Below are positions 1 through 9,200 of a stretch of DNA of 64,000 nucleotides, one piece after another. Positions within the stretch are counted from its first letter, which is position 1. Each line of letters begins with the position of its first letter. The stretch is from JABWBD01 sp040768665 (GTDB lineage: Bacteria; Planctomycetota; Planctomycetia; Pirellulales; Thermoguttaceae): positions 186,001 through 250,000 of the forward strand of contig JAXGMN010000008.1 of NCBI GenBank assembly GCA_040768665.1. Reading direction: 5' to 3'. Made by a program: the position numbers and the translations under genes. The notes below the pieces were generated by a model. The model was not told the DNA's origin. It saw only the letters and a list, made by a program, of their open reading frames with translations, and did not search any database.

Positions 1-1
1 G

Positions 2-637
2 CGCTCTCTTTCCTGGCAGAACTGGTGGGACTTCGGCAACGGCGCCCTGGGGGACATGGGAAGCCACGTCATCGATCTTCCGTTCTGGGCCCTTGAGCTT
101 CAGTATCCCACGACGATCGAAGCCGACGGCCAGCTCCCCGTCCGTCCCGAGACCTATCCTGACTATCTGACGGTCCGATGGGAGCATCCGGCTCGCGGCA
201 ACCGCCCGCCGCTGACACTCACATGGTACGACGGCCGGCAGCGCCCCAAATCGCCTGAAGGTCTCGACCTTTCGCAATGGCACCTGGGCACGATGTTCAT
301 CGGCGACAAGGGAATCCTCGTAGCCGACTACCGCAAGTACGTCCTGCTGCCGGAAGCCAATTTCAAAGACTTCAAGCCGCCGCAGCCATCGATTGCACCG
401 TCGCCGGGGCATCACCAAGAGTGGATCCACGCATGCAAGACCGGCGAACCAACACTCTGCAACTTCGACTACTCCGGCGCGCTGGTCGAACACAACCTGC
501 TGGGCACGGTCGCCTTCCGCACGGGCAAGAAGCTTGAGTGGGATTCGAGGAATCTCAAAGTCACCAATTGCCCCGAAGCCGACCGCTTTATCCGCAAAGT
601 GTATCGCGAGGGCTGGGCAATCGCCGATGAACGATGA
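2..637 (+). CDS. Gfo/Idh/MocA family oxidoreductase, C-terminal part
   Basis: The gene enters from outside the window, so only about 211 C-terminal residues are visible. The frame is open from base 2 and reads WWDFGNGALGDMGSHVIDLP, a stretch typical of the substrate-binding half of planctomycete Gfo/Idh/MocA proteins. The rest continues as the alpha/beta C-terminal domain to a TGA at 637. Family members are NAD(P)-dependent sugar or cyclitol oxidoreductases, usually exported by Tat in planctomycetes, but neither the leader nor the Rossmann fold can be seen here. The 3' end overlaps the rhomboid gene start by 11 bases, so the two are probably translationally coupled. The substrate cannot be inferred. 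Confidence 0.85.
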   Translation, partial: RSLSWQNWWDFGNGALGDMGSHVIDLPFWALELQYPTTIEADGQLPVRPETYPDYLTVRWEHPARGNRPPLTLTWYDGRQRPKSPEGLDLSQWHLGTMFIGDKGILVADYRKYVLLPEANFKDFKPPQPSIAPSPGHHQEWIHACKTGEPTLCNFDYSGALVEHNLLGTVAFRTGKKLEWDSRNLKVTNCPEADRFIRKVYREGWAIADER

Positions 638-1760
638 TTCTGAACTGTCCGGCCGTGTGGCGCATCCGGACGTGCACGTCGATCAAGTCACAGCTTTTGC
701 GCGAACGCTGCACGAGCTCACGCCCTGGGTGGTTGTGACTCCCGGGCTGATCGTCGCGAACGTGGTTGTGTTTATTGTCATGGTCGCGTCCGGTGTGTCT
801 CCTTTAAACCCGCCGGCCCGTGTGCTTGGCGATTGGGGCGCGAATTTCGGACCCCTGACGATGAACGGTGAGTGGTGGCGCCTGCTGACCAGCATGTTCT
901 TGCACTCGGGGATCGTGCACCTGGCGCTTAACATGGTGTTTCTCTGGTACATCGGGCGACTGGTCGAACGGCTGGTGGGCAACGTCGGGTTCCTGGTGCT
1001 GTATCTGGTGTCGGGAATCGCCGGCAGTATTGCGAGTCTGGCGTGGCATCCCGAATTGTTTTCGGTAGGCGCTTCCGGGGCCATTTTCGGCGTTGCCGGG
1101 GCGCTGCTTGGTTTCGTTATCCTCCGTCGCGACAGCATCCCGGATACCATATTCCGCCAGCTTCGCCATAGCGTCGTCGCACTGATCGGCTATAACCTGG
1201 TGTTCGGGATGATGGTTCCCGCGATCGACATGGCAGCCCATGGCGGCGGGCTGATTGCAGGTCTGATCTGCGGGCTGATCCTCAGCCAACGACTGGCGCC
1301 CGGGATTGCTCCGCGGCGTTGGATTCGAAATCTGGCGGTTGTGCTCGCCGGTGCAGTCACTCTGCCGCTGGCAATGGCGAGCTTGCCTGAGGCGCCGCCC
1401 GACGTCGAGCTTGAGCTGCAGCGTTTCATCGGGGTGGAACGGCTCGCCATCGAAACGATGAACAACCTTGTGAAGCAAATGCAGCGGAAGGAGATCGACG
1501 AACAGGAATTCGCCGATGCGGTCGAGGACAACGTTCTTCCACCCTGGGTGGAGGCTCGCCGCGGGATGGAGAAACTGCTCGATGAACGGGGAGTCGACCG
1601 CAACCTTCTTGCCCGGTTGGCCGACTACATGAAGCTGCGCGAGGAGAGTTGGCGATTGCTGGCTGAAGGAGTGCGGGAGCAAGATTCCGACAAGATCGAG
1701 CTCAGCAGCAGCAAGCAAAAAGCCGCCGACAAGATGGCCAAAGAGATATCCACGCAATAG
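627..1760 (+). CDS. rhomboid family intramembrane serine protease
   Basis: A 377-residue membrane protease that would cleave transmembrane substrates within the bilayer. The visible signature is complete: HSGIVHLALNM (about residues 93-103) in the second core helix, the nucleophile motif GASGAIFG with Ser150, and the partner His205 in AAHGGG. About six hydrophobic segments lie between residues 35 and 260. A hydrophilic, charged, probably helical tail of about 130 residues follows, an extension beyond the minimal rhomboid fold. The start chosen is the ATG at 627, which overlaps the end of the upstream oxidoreductase. The frame is also open further upstream, but that part is antisense-like noise over the oxidoreductase. 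Substrate unknown. Confidence 0.9.
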   Translation: MNDDSELSGRVAHPDVHVDQVTAFARTLHELTPWVVVTPGLIVANVVVFIVMVASGVSPLNPPARVLGDWGANFGPLTMNGEWWRLLTSMFLHSGIVHLALNMVFLWYIGRLVERLVGNVGFLVLYLVSGIAGSIASLAWHPELFSVGASGAIFGVAGALLGFVILRRDSIPDTIFRQLRHSVVALIGYNLVFGMMVPAIDMAAHGGGLIAGLICGLILSQRLAPGIAPRRWIRNLAVVLAGAVTLPLAMASLPEAPPDVELELQRFIGVERLAIETMNNLVKQMQRKEIDEQEFADAVEDNVLPPWVEARRGMEKLLDERGVDRNLLARLADYMKLREESWRLLAEGVREQDSDKIELSSSKQKAADKMAKEISTQ

Positions 1761-1770
1761 CCGCCGAGAG

Positions 1771-3489
1771 TCAATCTGCCGGTCGATTCCAGATAGGCTG
1801 CAGGGCAACGAGCCGCGGAGTTGCGTAGCCGTCGTCCGTGTGCAAGACCGCCTCGACCTCCGCTTCATGTCCCGGCGGCAATTCTTCGAGCGACGTGGCG
1901 GCACGCCATTCAGACCAGGGCGATCCGTCCTGGCGGGTGCGGGTTCGGAAGCGAATCCAAGTGGGATCGGGTATGTCGGCCGAGACGCTCAGCGACTGGA
2001 TTCGCCGTGGTTTCGGGCCGGCGGAAAACCGTTGCGAGATCGTTCCCTCTCGTACATACAGGAGGCGGTTGCGCGACTTGAGCCACGGACGGAACCCAAG
2101 GAAGCCGGGGGCTGCGCCCGAGGAGCTGCCGTCGTGGTTGAAGGCCGTCACGATGCGATGTTTTTCATCCAGAGGCATGAAGTCCGCATAGCAGACTTCG
2201 AGATAGGCCGCCTCGTATTGCTTGGCGAGCGTGACCGAATCGATCCAGTCGCCCTGCACGTGCCATCCGCCGCCCGCGTTGGTGCCGATCGCCTGAAAAG
2301 CGAGGTTCACCTGCCCGAAGGCGCCGTCGACGTCCTGCTGGTGGCCCCAGGAGATGGTCGGCGTGCCGTTGCCGGTGATTCCCCAGCCGTTGCTCTGGAT
2401 GTAGAGATAGGGGCTCCGTCGACCAAGCCTCTCGACGATTCTTGCCGTCAGCGGTCCGGTGATATCGATGTGCGACTTGGGAGGGTACTTGCCCGAATAC
2501 GGAAGTTCGGCCACCTTGCCATGCAGGCAGAACTCGTCGATGAGCACATCCAATTGCTCGATCATCCCTTGGACGAATCGCTCCTTGCTGTAGCCGGGCG
2601 GCAGCGGGGCATCGCCCTGGGGATGAAAGATCTCGTCCCAAGGCCCCGCCGACCATGTGCCATGGTAGACGGTTACCAGAGGTTCGTCGTCGTAACGCTC
2701 GCGCATGGCCACGTACACCTGGCGAAGCTGCTCGAGAAACTCAGGGTTGTCGTAGGGCATTGGAATGCGAATCGGCCGATGGCTCAGCCTGCCCCGCGGC
2801 CGACGCGGGTCCAGGGTGTCGTACATTTTCACGCCGGCGCGCTCGAACCACCCTGGAACATGTTCGCCGCCCATGGTGCGGATGTGCAGCGTGCGAGGCG
2901 AGCCGGGGTGGGCCGCGTTGTACTTCCGCACTTCCTCGAGAACGCGATCGAACGCCTGCCAGCGGAAATGCTGATCGGCCGGCTCGAGATCGGCCCAGCG
3001 AACCCGCACGGAGGCCGCATCCAGCCAGGGCACCCGGTGAAATGCGTCGATGACCGGTTCAGGCCAGCTTTCCTCCCGCGGGTAGACCTGCCGCAAAAAG
3101 ACCACTCCCTCGACGTTCGGACCGGCGGCAAGTTCGTAGCCGCCTTCCCGCTGAACGACGTTTCGCAGCACGGCAGTACCCGTTTCGGAGGCACCGATGC
3201 CGGCCCGCTGCTGATACCGCCCGGTCAGCAGCCCGGCGCGGGTCGGCGAGCATACGGCGCCCGAGGAGTGAAAGTCGGTGAGCCGCATCCCCTCCGCTGC
3301 GAGCCGGTCGATCTGGGGAGTCTTGAAGTAAGGGTTCCCGAGACAGCCAACGCCAGCGTAGCCCATGTCGTCGACCATGATGATGACGAAATTGGGGCGG
3401 GGCGCATCGGCGGCGCGCGCCGCGGCTGGCGGAGCCAGCAACAGGATGGACGCCAGCAACGAGAGGGTTCGTCTGCTTGTTTCCCCCAC
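1771..3489 (-). CDS. chimeric protein: sulfatase N-terminus joined to a glycosidase-like domain
   Basis: The 572-residue frame begins at a GTG codon with a Sec signal peptide. Residues 31-98 are an unmistakable sulfatase N-terminus: NFVIIMVDDMGYAGVG holds the metal-binding aspartates and C80-S-P-T-R is the formylglycine motif. From about residue 99 the sulfatase signature stops, and none of the later sulfatase motifs (such as the GKWHLG-like block) appears. The remaining ~470 residues read as a TIM-barrel-like glycosidase: an SVRVRWADLEPADQHFRW block typical of GH42/DUF4832-type proteins, then a C-terminal beta-rich part. A working sulfatase is unlikely because most of its fold is absent. The product may be a glycosidase using a borrowed leader, or an assembly or recombination chimera. 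It runs convergent to the rhomboid gene, 10 bases apart. Confidence 0.75.
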   Translation of the reverse strand: MGETSRRTLSLLASILLLAPPAAARAADAPRPNFVIIMVDDMGYAGVGCLGNPYFKTPQIDRLAAEGMRLTDFHSSGAVCSPTRAGLLTGRYQQRAGIGASETGTAVLRNVVQREGGYELAAGPNVEGVVFLRQVYPREESWPEPVIDAFHRVPWLDAASVRVRWADLEPADQHFRWQAFDRVLEEVRKYNAAHPGSPRTLHIRTMGGEHVPGWFERAGVKMYDTLDPRRPRGRLSHRPIRIPMPYDNPEFLEQLRQVYVAMRERYDDEPLVTVYHGTWSAGPWDEIFHPQGDAPLPPGYSKERFVQGMIEQLDVLIDEFCLHGKVAELPYSGKYPPKSHIDITGPLTARIVERLGRRSPYLYIQSNGWGITGNGTPTISWGHQQDVDGAFGQVNLAFQAIGTNAGGGWHVQGDWIDSVTLAKQYEAAYLEVCYADFMPLDEKHRIVTAFNHDGSSSGAAPGFLGFRPWLKSRNRLLYVREGTISQRFSAGPKPRRIQSLSVSADIPDPTWIRFRTRTRQDGSPWSEWRAATSLEELPPGHEAEVEAVLHTDDGYATPRLVALQPIWNRPAD

Positions 3490-3677
3490 AAGAGAAATCC
3501 TCGATTGAAAGGGGTGATAGATCGCGCGGCAACTCCGCCAAAATAGAAGTCAGTGATTACCCATTCTTGTCGGCGAAGAGGGCAGATGTCAAACGGGGCT
3601 GTGATGAGCCTGCGGCAGCTCTTCCGACAGGGGAGGACAACTGGAACCGTGGAGTCGGCGGTGAGGGATGGCGGGAG

Positions 3678-4919
3678 CTATTCCGCGAACCGATTCGGTT
3701 TGTTCCAGCGGATGCGGGCGAGCAGGAGGTCGCCCTTGATTCCGTTTCTCGGCTGCCATTCCCCAGCCGTTACCCACGATTCGGCCGGGCCGACGTTCGT
3801 CGTGTGAAAATTGCCCATCAGGGCGACGCGGTCGGGATCCTTGACGCCGTCGCCCATCAGCGGCAGGACGACGCGTTCAGTGTCCCGCCGTAGCCGGAGG
3901 GTTTCGGTGTCCACCTCGGCCATCCACAGGGGCGACCGCCAGCGGATCACGTTGACGTTGCCGGCATCCTTCCGCGTATACACGAGCCAGAGCGTGTCGG
4001 AGTGTGGAAGCCAGTGCTGCTGGGTCGTGGAGAGCGTGAGCGGCTCGCCGTCGTCCCAGGCCCAGGGTTGCTTCGGCGTCCACTGCAAGCCGTTCTCGCT
4101 TGCCGCGACATACCCGCGGTTGTCCTCGGCGCGAATGGTCAAGAAATAGCGGCCCCGGAATTCGGTAATCGAAGGCTCCAGCAAACCGCGGCCCTTGTCG
4201 TGGGTGATTTCTTCGCCGACCCGTTTGACGGCGAGCGTCTCGCCGTCGAACGCGGCAATCACGCCGGAGACGGAACGGGGCTCGCGTTTTTCGGGGCCGT
4301 GCGAGAACGCCATGAGGATATCGCCCTCGGGCAGGACGACCCGCTGTCCGCAGTTGTTCGTATAGATGTAGGCGCCGCGCGGATCGTTCCACTCGAACTT
4401 GCGCCGCGGGCCCCAGCGGCCGTCGCGCCACACCGCGTAGACGGGCCAGCGGGGCGGCTGGTCGGCAGAGAAGCGGGGACCGGAGTAGAAGACATTGTGG
4501 CCCAGCGCGAGCACCGTCTTGGTGGGCGGATGCCACTGGGGCACCACGTCGCAGACACCTTCTTCCGAGCCGTCGGGCAACTTGACGCGGCCAAGCGGCG
4601 GTACGGGAAGCGGGTCGGTCCACGTGCGGCCAAGGTCGGCCGAGGTCATCCAGTGCACCGGTCCAAAGTAATCGGAGCCGGCGATCGTCTGCAGGGTCAG
4701 GAAGGCCAGGGGACTCGACTCGCTCGGCACCATGCACGCCCTGGGGTGGAACCAGGTCGGCCCGCTGCCGTCGCGGCCGCGGCGCAACGTCACCTTTTCA
4801 ATATCGGCGATGAGGCTCTTCGCCTCACTGGCGGCGGCAAAGCGGGGCATTTCGGCACCGGCTGTCGCAAGACCGATCGCGATAAGGAATTCGCGGCGGG
4901 AAGTTTGCGATGGCGCCAT
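3678..4919 (-). CDS. Tat-exported sialidase/BNR-repeat-like protein
   Basis: A 413-residue protein whose leader SQTSRREFLIAIGLATAG is a Tat signal (SRREF) followed by a hydrophobic stretch. The mature part reads as a six-bladed sialidase-like propeller, with BNR/Asp-box-like stretches such as TSADLGRTWTD and AASENGLQWTP and a beta-strand-rich pattern throughout. Relatives in planctomycetes are annotated as exo-alpha-sialidase or BNR-repeat proteins and are often of unproven activity. I cannot identify the full catalytic arginine triad, so the substrate is open. The start at 4919 was chosen because the Tat motif begins directly after it; the frame remains open further upstream without a recognisable domain. 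The next gene upstream (Uma2) lies 14 bases away on the same strand. Confidence 0.75.
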   Translation of the reverse strand: MAPSQTSRREFLIAIGLATAGAEMPRFAAASEAKSLIADIEKVTLRRGRDGSGPTWFHPRACMVPSESSPLAFLTLQTIAGSDYFGPVHWMTSADLGRTWTDPLPVPPLGRVKLPDGSEEGVCDVVPQWHPPTKTVLALGHNVFYSGPRFSADQPPRWPVYAVWRDGRWGPRRKFEWNDPRGAYIYTNNCGQRVVLPEGDILMAFSHGPEKREPRSVSGVIAAFDGETLAVKRVGEEITHDKGRGLLEPSITEFRGRYFLTIRAEDNRGYVAASENGLQWTPKQPWAWDDGEPLTLSTTQQHWLPHSDTLWLVYTRKDAGNVNVIRWRSPLWMAEVDTETLRLRRDTERVVLPLMGDGVKDPDRVALMGNFHTTNVGPAESWVTAGEWQPRNGIKGDLLLARIRWNKPNRFAE

Positions 4920-4933
4920 GTTGCTTCTCCACT

Positions 4934-5509
4934 TCACTGCCCCGCCGCGGGCGTCCTGACGGGAAAGAGGGTCGCAACCGGGGTTCGGAATCCGGAAACC
5001 ACGTCCTCGCCGTCCAGTTCTTCCGTCTCCTGCACCTCGGCCACGGAACGGTCGGCACGGTGGATGCGGACCATGCGCGTCTCGGGATTGACGATCCAGA
5101 CCAGTCGCACGCCGGCAGTGAGGTACTCGCGGACTTTCCATTCCACTTCCAGTGCCCGCTCGTTCGGCGAGAGGACCTCGACCGCTAGATCGGGAGCGAT
5201 TCTCAAGTACCCTTCCGGTATCTGCCCGGCCGACAACCGTGCGGCGGCGACGAACGATACATCGGGCTTGCGCACCTTAGCCGGATCGTCAGTGAAGCAT
5301 TGATACCCTTGATCCGCCGGAAAGACCCAGCCCAGAGACCGCTCGCGAACGAAGTTCCGCAACTGACCATAGATCTCACCGCCGATCCAACTTGACAGAG
5401 TGCCCATGCTTCGCTCCACCAGTTGGCCGTTCACCAACTCATAGTCCACCGCATCCGGCATCGCCAGCAATTCTTCCGGCGTAGTTGCTTTGTCGAGGAC
5501 CGTTGTCAT
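4934..5509 (-). CDS. Uma2 family (DUF820) putative nuclease
   Basis: This 191-residue protein has the DUF820/Uma2 layout. An N-terminal helix (TPEELLAMPDAVDYELVNGQ) is followed by RKPDVSFV with the metal-binding aspartate, then PDLAVEVLSPNE with the glutamate and SPN turn, and AGVRLVWIVNPETRMVRIH. The fold is PD-(D/E)XK restriction-endonuclease-like. These proteins are widespread in cyanobacteria and planctomycetes and no biological role is firmly established. The ATG at 5509 is used because the family consensus begins there; the longer open frame would run into a palindromic repeat (5556-5647). The gene probably has its own promoter between 5510 and 5800. Confidence 0.85.
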   Translation of the reverse strand: MTTVLDKATTPEELLAMPDAVDYELVNGQLVERSMGTLSSWIGGEIYGQLRNFVRERSLGWVFPADQGYQCFTDDPAKVRKPDVSFVAAARLSAGQIPEGYLRIAPDLAVEVLSPNERALEVEWKVREYLTAGVRLVWIVNPETRMVRIHRADRSVAEVQETEELDGEDVVSGFRTPVATLFPVRTPAAGQ

Positions 5510-5555
5510 AAGGCACCTGCTAAGCGTCGTCTCCGGGACCACCCAACTTGAAGGT

Positions 5556-5647
5556 CCTAACAAAACGGGGATTGGCTCCGAGCCAAAACAGCGGTAAGGC
5601 ATACAGAATACGCGTCCCGGCGAGGTGCCTGTCCCCGTTTTGTTAGG
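5556..5647. repeat. palindromic repeat, family A
   Basis: Two perfect 15-base inverted arms, 5556-5570 (CCTAACAAAACGGGG) and 5633-5647, are separated by about 62 bases. The inner edge of the right arm reads GGTGCCTGTCCCC, and the same stretch occurs alone at about 32780-32797. The layout resembles REP/RAYT-type or MITE-like elements, but no transposase for it is in the window. It sits between the divergent Uma2 and hicBA genes. Confidence 0.75.
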
Positions 5648-5800
5648 GCTTCTTATTGATACCGCGCCGCACGGGGGGAGTCAAGTCGTTAGTCGTTACC
5701 AACCACTGGCTTGTTGACGCGTTACCACCCGCGCGTCTAAGATTGGTCAATGGTGCGGTTTGTGAGAAGTGATTATCCTGCCCCCGGGGAGGAGCATGGA

Positions 5801-6016
5801 ATGGAATTGACCGCCGTCTACATCAGCGTGCCCGAAGGGTACATTGCGTTCGTCGAGGAACTGCCCGGTGCAAATACGCAGGGCGCAACGCTCGACGAGG
5901 CTCGCGAGAACCTCCGGGAAGCAGTCCAACTCATCCTGGAAGCCAATCGGGAGTTGGCAGAGCGGTCACTGGCCGGTCAGAACGTGTCCAGAGAACCGTT
6001 CAGTCTGCAATCATGA
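5801..6016 (+). CDS. hicB: HicB-like antitoxin
   Basis: A 71-residue protein with the partial RNase H-like HicB fold: MELTAVYISVPEGYIAFVEELPG, then GATLDEARENLREAVQLILEAN. In type II HicBA systems this protein neutralises the HicA mRNA interferase and may bind the operon promoter, although no obvious DNA-binding domain is visible here. An upstream in-frame ATG exists at 5750, but the ATG at 5801 is preceded by a good ribosome-binding site (GGGGAGGAG about 8 bases upstream) and matches the family start. The stop overlaps the hicA start in an ATGA junction, so the two are translationally coupled. The order here, antitoxin first, is one of the two arrangements known for hic loci. Confidence 0.85.
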   Translation: MELTAVYISVPEGYIAFVEELPGANTQGATLDEARENLREAVQLILEANRELAERSLAGQNVSREPFSLQS

Positions 6017-6198
6017 AACGCCAGGATCTCCTCCGGCACGTGGGAGCGCACGGTTGCCACCTGCTCCGTGAAGGGGCCAATCACAGCATCTACTACAATC
6101 CAGCAAACAACCAGACGTCTGCCATTCCGCGTCATCGCGAGATCAATGAGTTTCTCGCTCGGAAGATCTGCCGTGATCTCGGCATTCCCGAGCCGTGA
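6013..6198 (+). CDS. hicA: HicA-like toxin (mRNA interferase)
   Basis: A 61-residue dsRBD-like protein. MKRQDLLRHVGAHGCHLLREG is followed by NHSIYYNP, with the conserved catalytic histidine, and then SAIPRHREINEFLARKICRDLGI. Length and order of elements match the HicA family, which cleaves mRNA in a translation-independent way and is inhibited by HicB. It overlaps hicB by four bases (ATGA). No disabling change is visible, so the pair is likely active or recently active. The next gene, convergent on the minus strand, ends 35 bases downstream. Confidence 0.87.
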   Translation: MKRQDLLRHVGAHGCHLLREGANHSIYYNPANNQTSAIPRHREINEFLARKICRDLGIPEP

Positions 6199-6232
6199 AC
6201 CATGATCGCCGAACCAAGACGCGCGCTTGGCT

Positions 6233-9200
6233 TCACCACTGCACCGCCATTAGGCGGCCGTCTTGGGTGCGGACGATGATCGCGAGTTTCGAACCGGATT
6301 GCAGTCGGGCGGGCACCAGGGCGGCGACGGGGCTGTCGGCCGCGAAATGGGCGATTGGATCGCCCGCGAGGTCCAGCACGACGATGCGGCCGTCGAGTGT
6401 TCCGGCCAGGAGTTCCCGCGAGCCGTTGCCGTCGACGTCGGCAGTTGTGAGACAGAGGACGCAGTCGCCCAGGTTGCGGCGCCAGACGGCCTCGCCCGCG
6501 GCATTCAGGGCGGTGACACTGTAGCTTTTGGACGAGGCGACGATCTCGTCGCGGCCGTCGCCGTCGAGATCCATTGCCAGGGCGCCGGTCACTTCGTCGC
6601 CGACGTTTCGCATCCACTCAGGCTTGCCCTCGTGGCTGAGCACGTGCAGGTTGCCGTCTTCCGAGCCGAACACGGCTGAACGCTGTTGGCCGCCCTTGAG
6701 GTTGGCCGACGTGGCTACCGTGGCGTTCGGGCCGCGAACGGAATAGCGCCATTGCGGGGCTCCGTCGGGTCCGCAGCAGTGCCACCAGTAGTAGATGGTT
6801 CCCAGGAGGCACTCCCACTTGCCGTCGCCGTCGAGATCGGCCGCCGCCGCTGCGCTGGAAGGATGCACGCTTTCGTAATGCCACAGCTTTTTGCCTTCGC
6901 GGTCGATGGCGAAGTAGCGCCAGTTCTCGCCGCCCGCCAGCACCTCTTCGCGTCCGTCGGCGTTCAGATCCGAACTGAGCAGAACGCGCACTCGCCCGGC
7001 TCGCTTGTAGTACGGCAGTTCGAATTTCCACCGCAACGAGCCCTGCGGGTCGAGGGCATAGACGTTGCAGTCGAGCGAACCGGCCACGGCCGTCTTCGTT
7101 TTGCCACCGTCGAGATCCGCCACAATTACCGCCGGGATCGATCCTTTCGCGGTGAAGTTCCAGCGGGGCTTGCCGTCCGGCCCCAGGGCGAAGACCCGGT
7201 TCTTGTCGCTTCCGGCAACCACTTCGTCGCAGCCGTCTCCGTCGAGATCGCCCGCGGCCAGGGCCGTCACTCGCTCTTCCGAATCCGGGCGATGTTGCCA
7301 GAGGAGCTTTCCGGCGGTGCCCGGCTTCGGCGTTTCCGCGTCAGGGACCAGAGGTTCTTGCGGCGAGGGGAGAGCACGGATCGCTTGTTCCAGCCCCGCA
7401 AGAAGGTCGGCCGATTTCCAGGTGACTCGCGACCGCCCGGCGGGCAGGACGATCTTGGTCGTGCCGTCGCCGGTTTCCGCCCGACAGCCGTCACCCCGGC
7501 AACCGGCGGGCAAACCCGCGGCTTCCACGGTTGCGGGCTGATCGCTTGTGAACACGATGCCGGTTGAGGAGATGTCGAGTGTCAGCGGCCGATCGCTCTT
7601 GAGCGAGAAGTCCCGCCACGCCAACTCCGTCGCACTCACCAGCAGTCCTCCGCGGCCGTCGAGCAGCAGGGCGTCGGCGGCGACCGACAGGCCGGGAAGC
7701 ACCTGGCGAGGCGTGCCGGACGTGCCCGTGCCTGCGATGGCCACGGTGTCGCCGGAGATTGCGACGGTCTGCGGGTCGATCGACTTGAGCGAGAGCGTCT
7801 GCGGGCGAGAGTCGTCGGTTGCGTACAGGAGGTTTGCGAACGTGCAACTCTGGCCTTGCTGGAGCTTCGCCGACTTGACCTGCCGCAGCGAGCGGACGAT
7901 CGGTTCGGCGTACTCGTACCCGCGCCAGTTCGACCCCAATTCGGGATCGTCGGTGAGTTTCAGCGCATCGACCGGGCCGTTTTTGATGAAGAACCGAGGC
8001 CCTTTCTGCTCGACCTCAAGGCCGCTTCCGGTAACCTTGGCATCTCCGACAGTGTGCCACATACAGTGGAAATCGAACTCGCCGGGCTCTCGGGCGAGCA
8101 ACTCGTCGAGCACGATGAACCCGCGTCCTTTGGTCCAGAGAATGGTGCGGTGCCAATCGGCCCCGCCGTAGTCGCGCTCTGCAGAGCGCGAGATCCCATG
8201 ACGCGAACCGTCGGCCGCGGCCTCCAGCTCGCAGTACTCCGGGATCGTGCCGGTCTGCCCGTCGCAAAAGACGAGCATCGAGTTGTGGAACTTCACCAGC
8301 GCGCGGGTGTAGTCGTTGTCGGCGAGCCAGATCCGACCGCGGTCGGTAATCCGCGGAATCGAGTTGCCGTCGTCATGCTTGTGCCCGCCGTTGGAAAGGC
8401 CGTCCAGCAGCAGGTATTCCTGCTGCGGGTCGAAGGAGGCACGCATACTGATCTTGTCGAACGTTTTCGCCAGCGGCATTTTTTGCGGGCCGTCGAACGT
8501 ATCCCAGTACTTGGGGTCCAACGCGATCGTGCGGAGGCCCAGCAGGTCGGTCGGCTCGGCCGGTTGGACCCGGGTGGCATACTCGAATTCGACGGATCGA
8601 GGCCTGACCGCCAGTTTCTTGTCCAGCGCCCAGGCGAAACGGCCGTCGCGGTAGTAGTAGGATGCACCGCGGAGAAACGGGACCTCGCTCCACCAGCACT
8701 GGTACGAACCGGTGTCGCCGTAAGGGACCTGGTAGCCGAGATTGTCCATGGTGAGAATGGCGAAATCGCCGAGAGTGCGGACGTTGCCGTTGTCGAAATA
8801 GGTGGCATCGCCGGTGGCCAGGGCCCATCGCATCGTGTGATAGGGGACGAGCCAGCCGTAGCCGTTGCAGTCTTCGTAGGGTTTGACGGCCGCAGCCTGG
8901 AGCGTAAAGCAGGCCTCGGCGATCTCGAGCCAGTGGTCCGCTTCAAGACAGTCGTATCCCTTTTTGAAGTAGCTGCCCGCGAAGAAGAGGCCCAGGGCCG
9001 GGAAGGTCATATGATTGTGGCGGACGTGCCTGTTGGACAGGGCTCCGGACGCACTGCGAACGACGTCGGTGGTGATGAACTCGTAGAGGATCTTGGTGAC
9101 TTTCAGCCGATCGTCGTCCGAGAGAATCGGGCTCTCTTCGACGAGGTCCCAGGCACAGAGGATTTCCTCGAGGTGGAAGTCCATGTCCATGCCCCAGGGG

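Noticed and set aside
1840..3546. A 568-codon plus-strand open frame opposite the sulfatase chimera
   Set aside because: No recognisable domain; the composition is that of a reverse-complement shadow.
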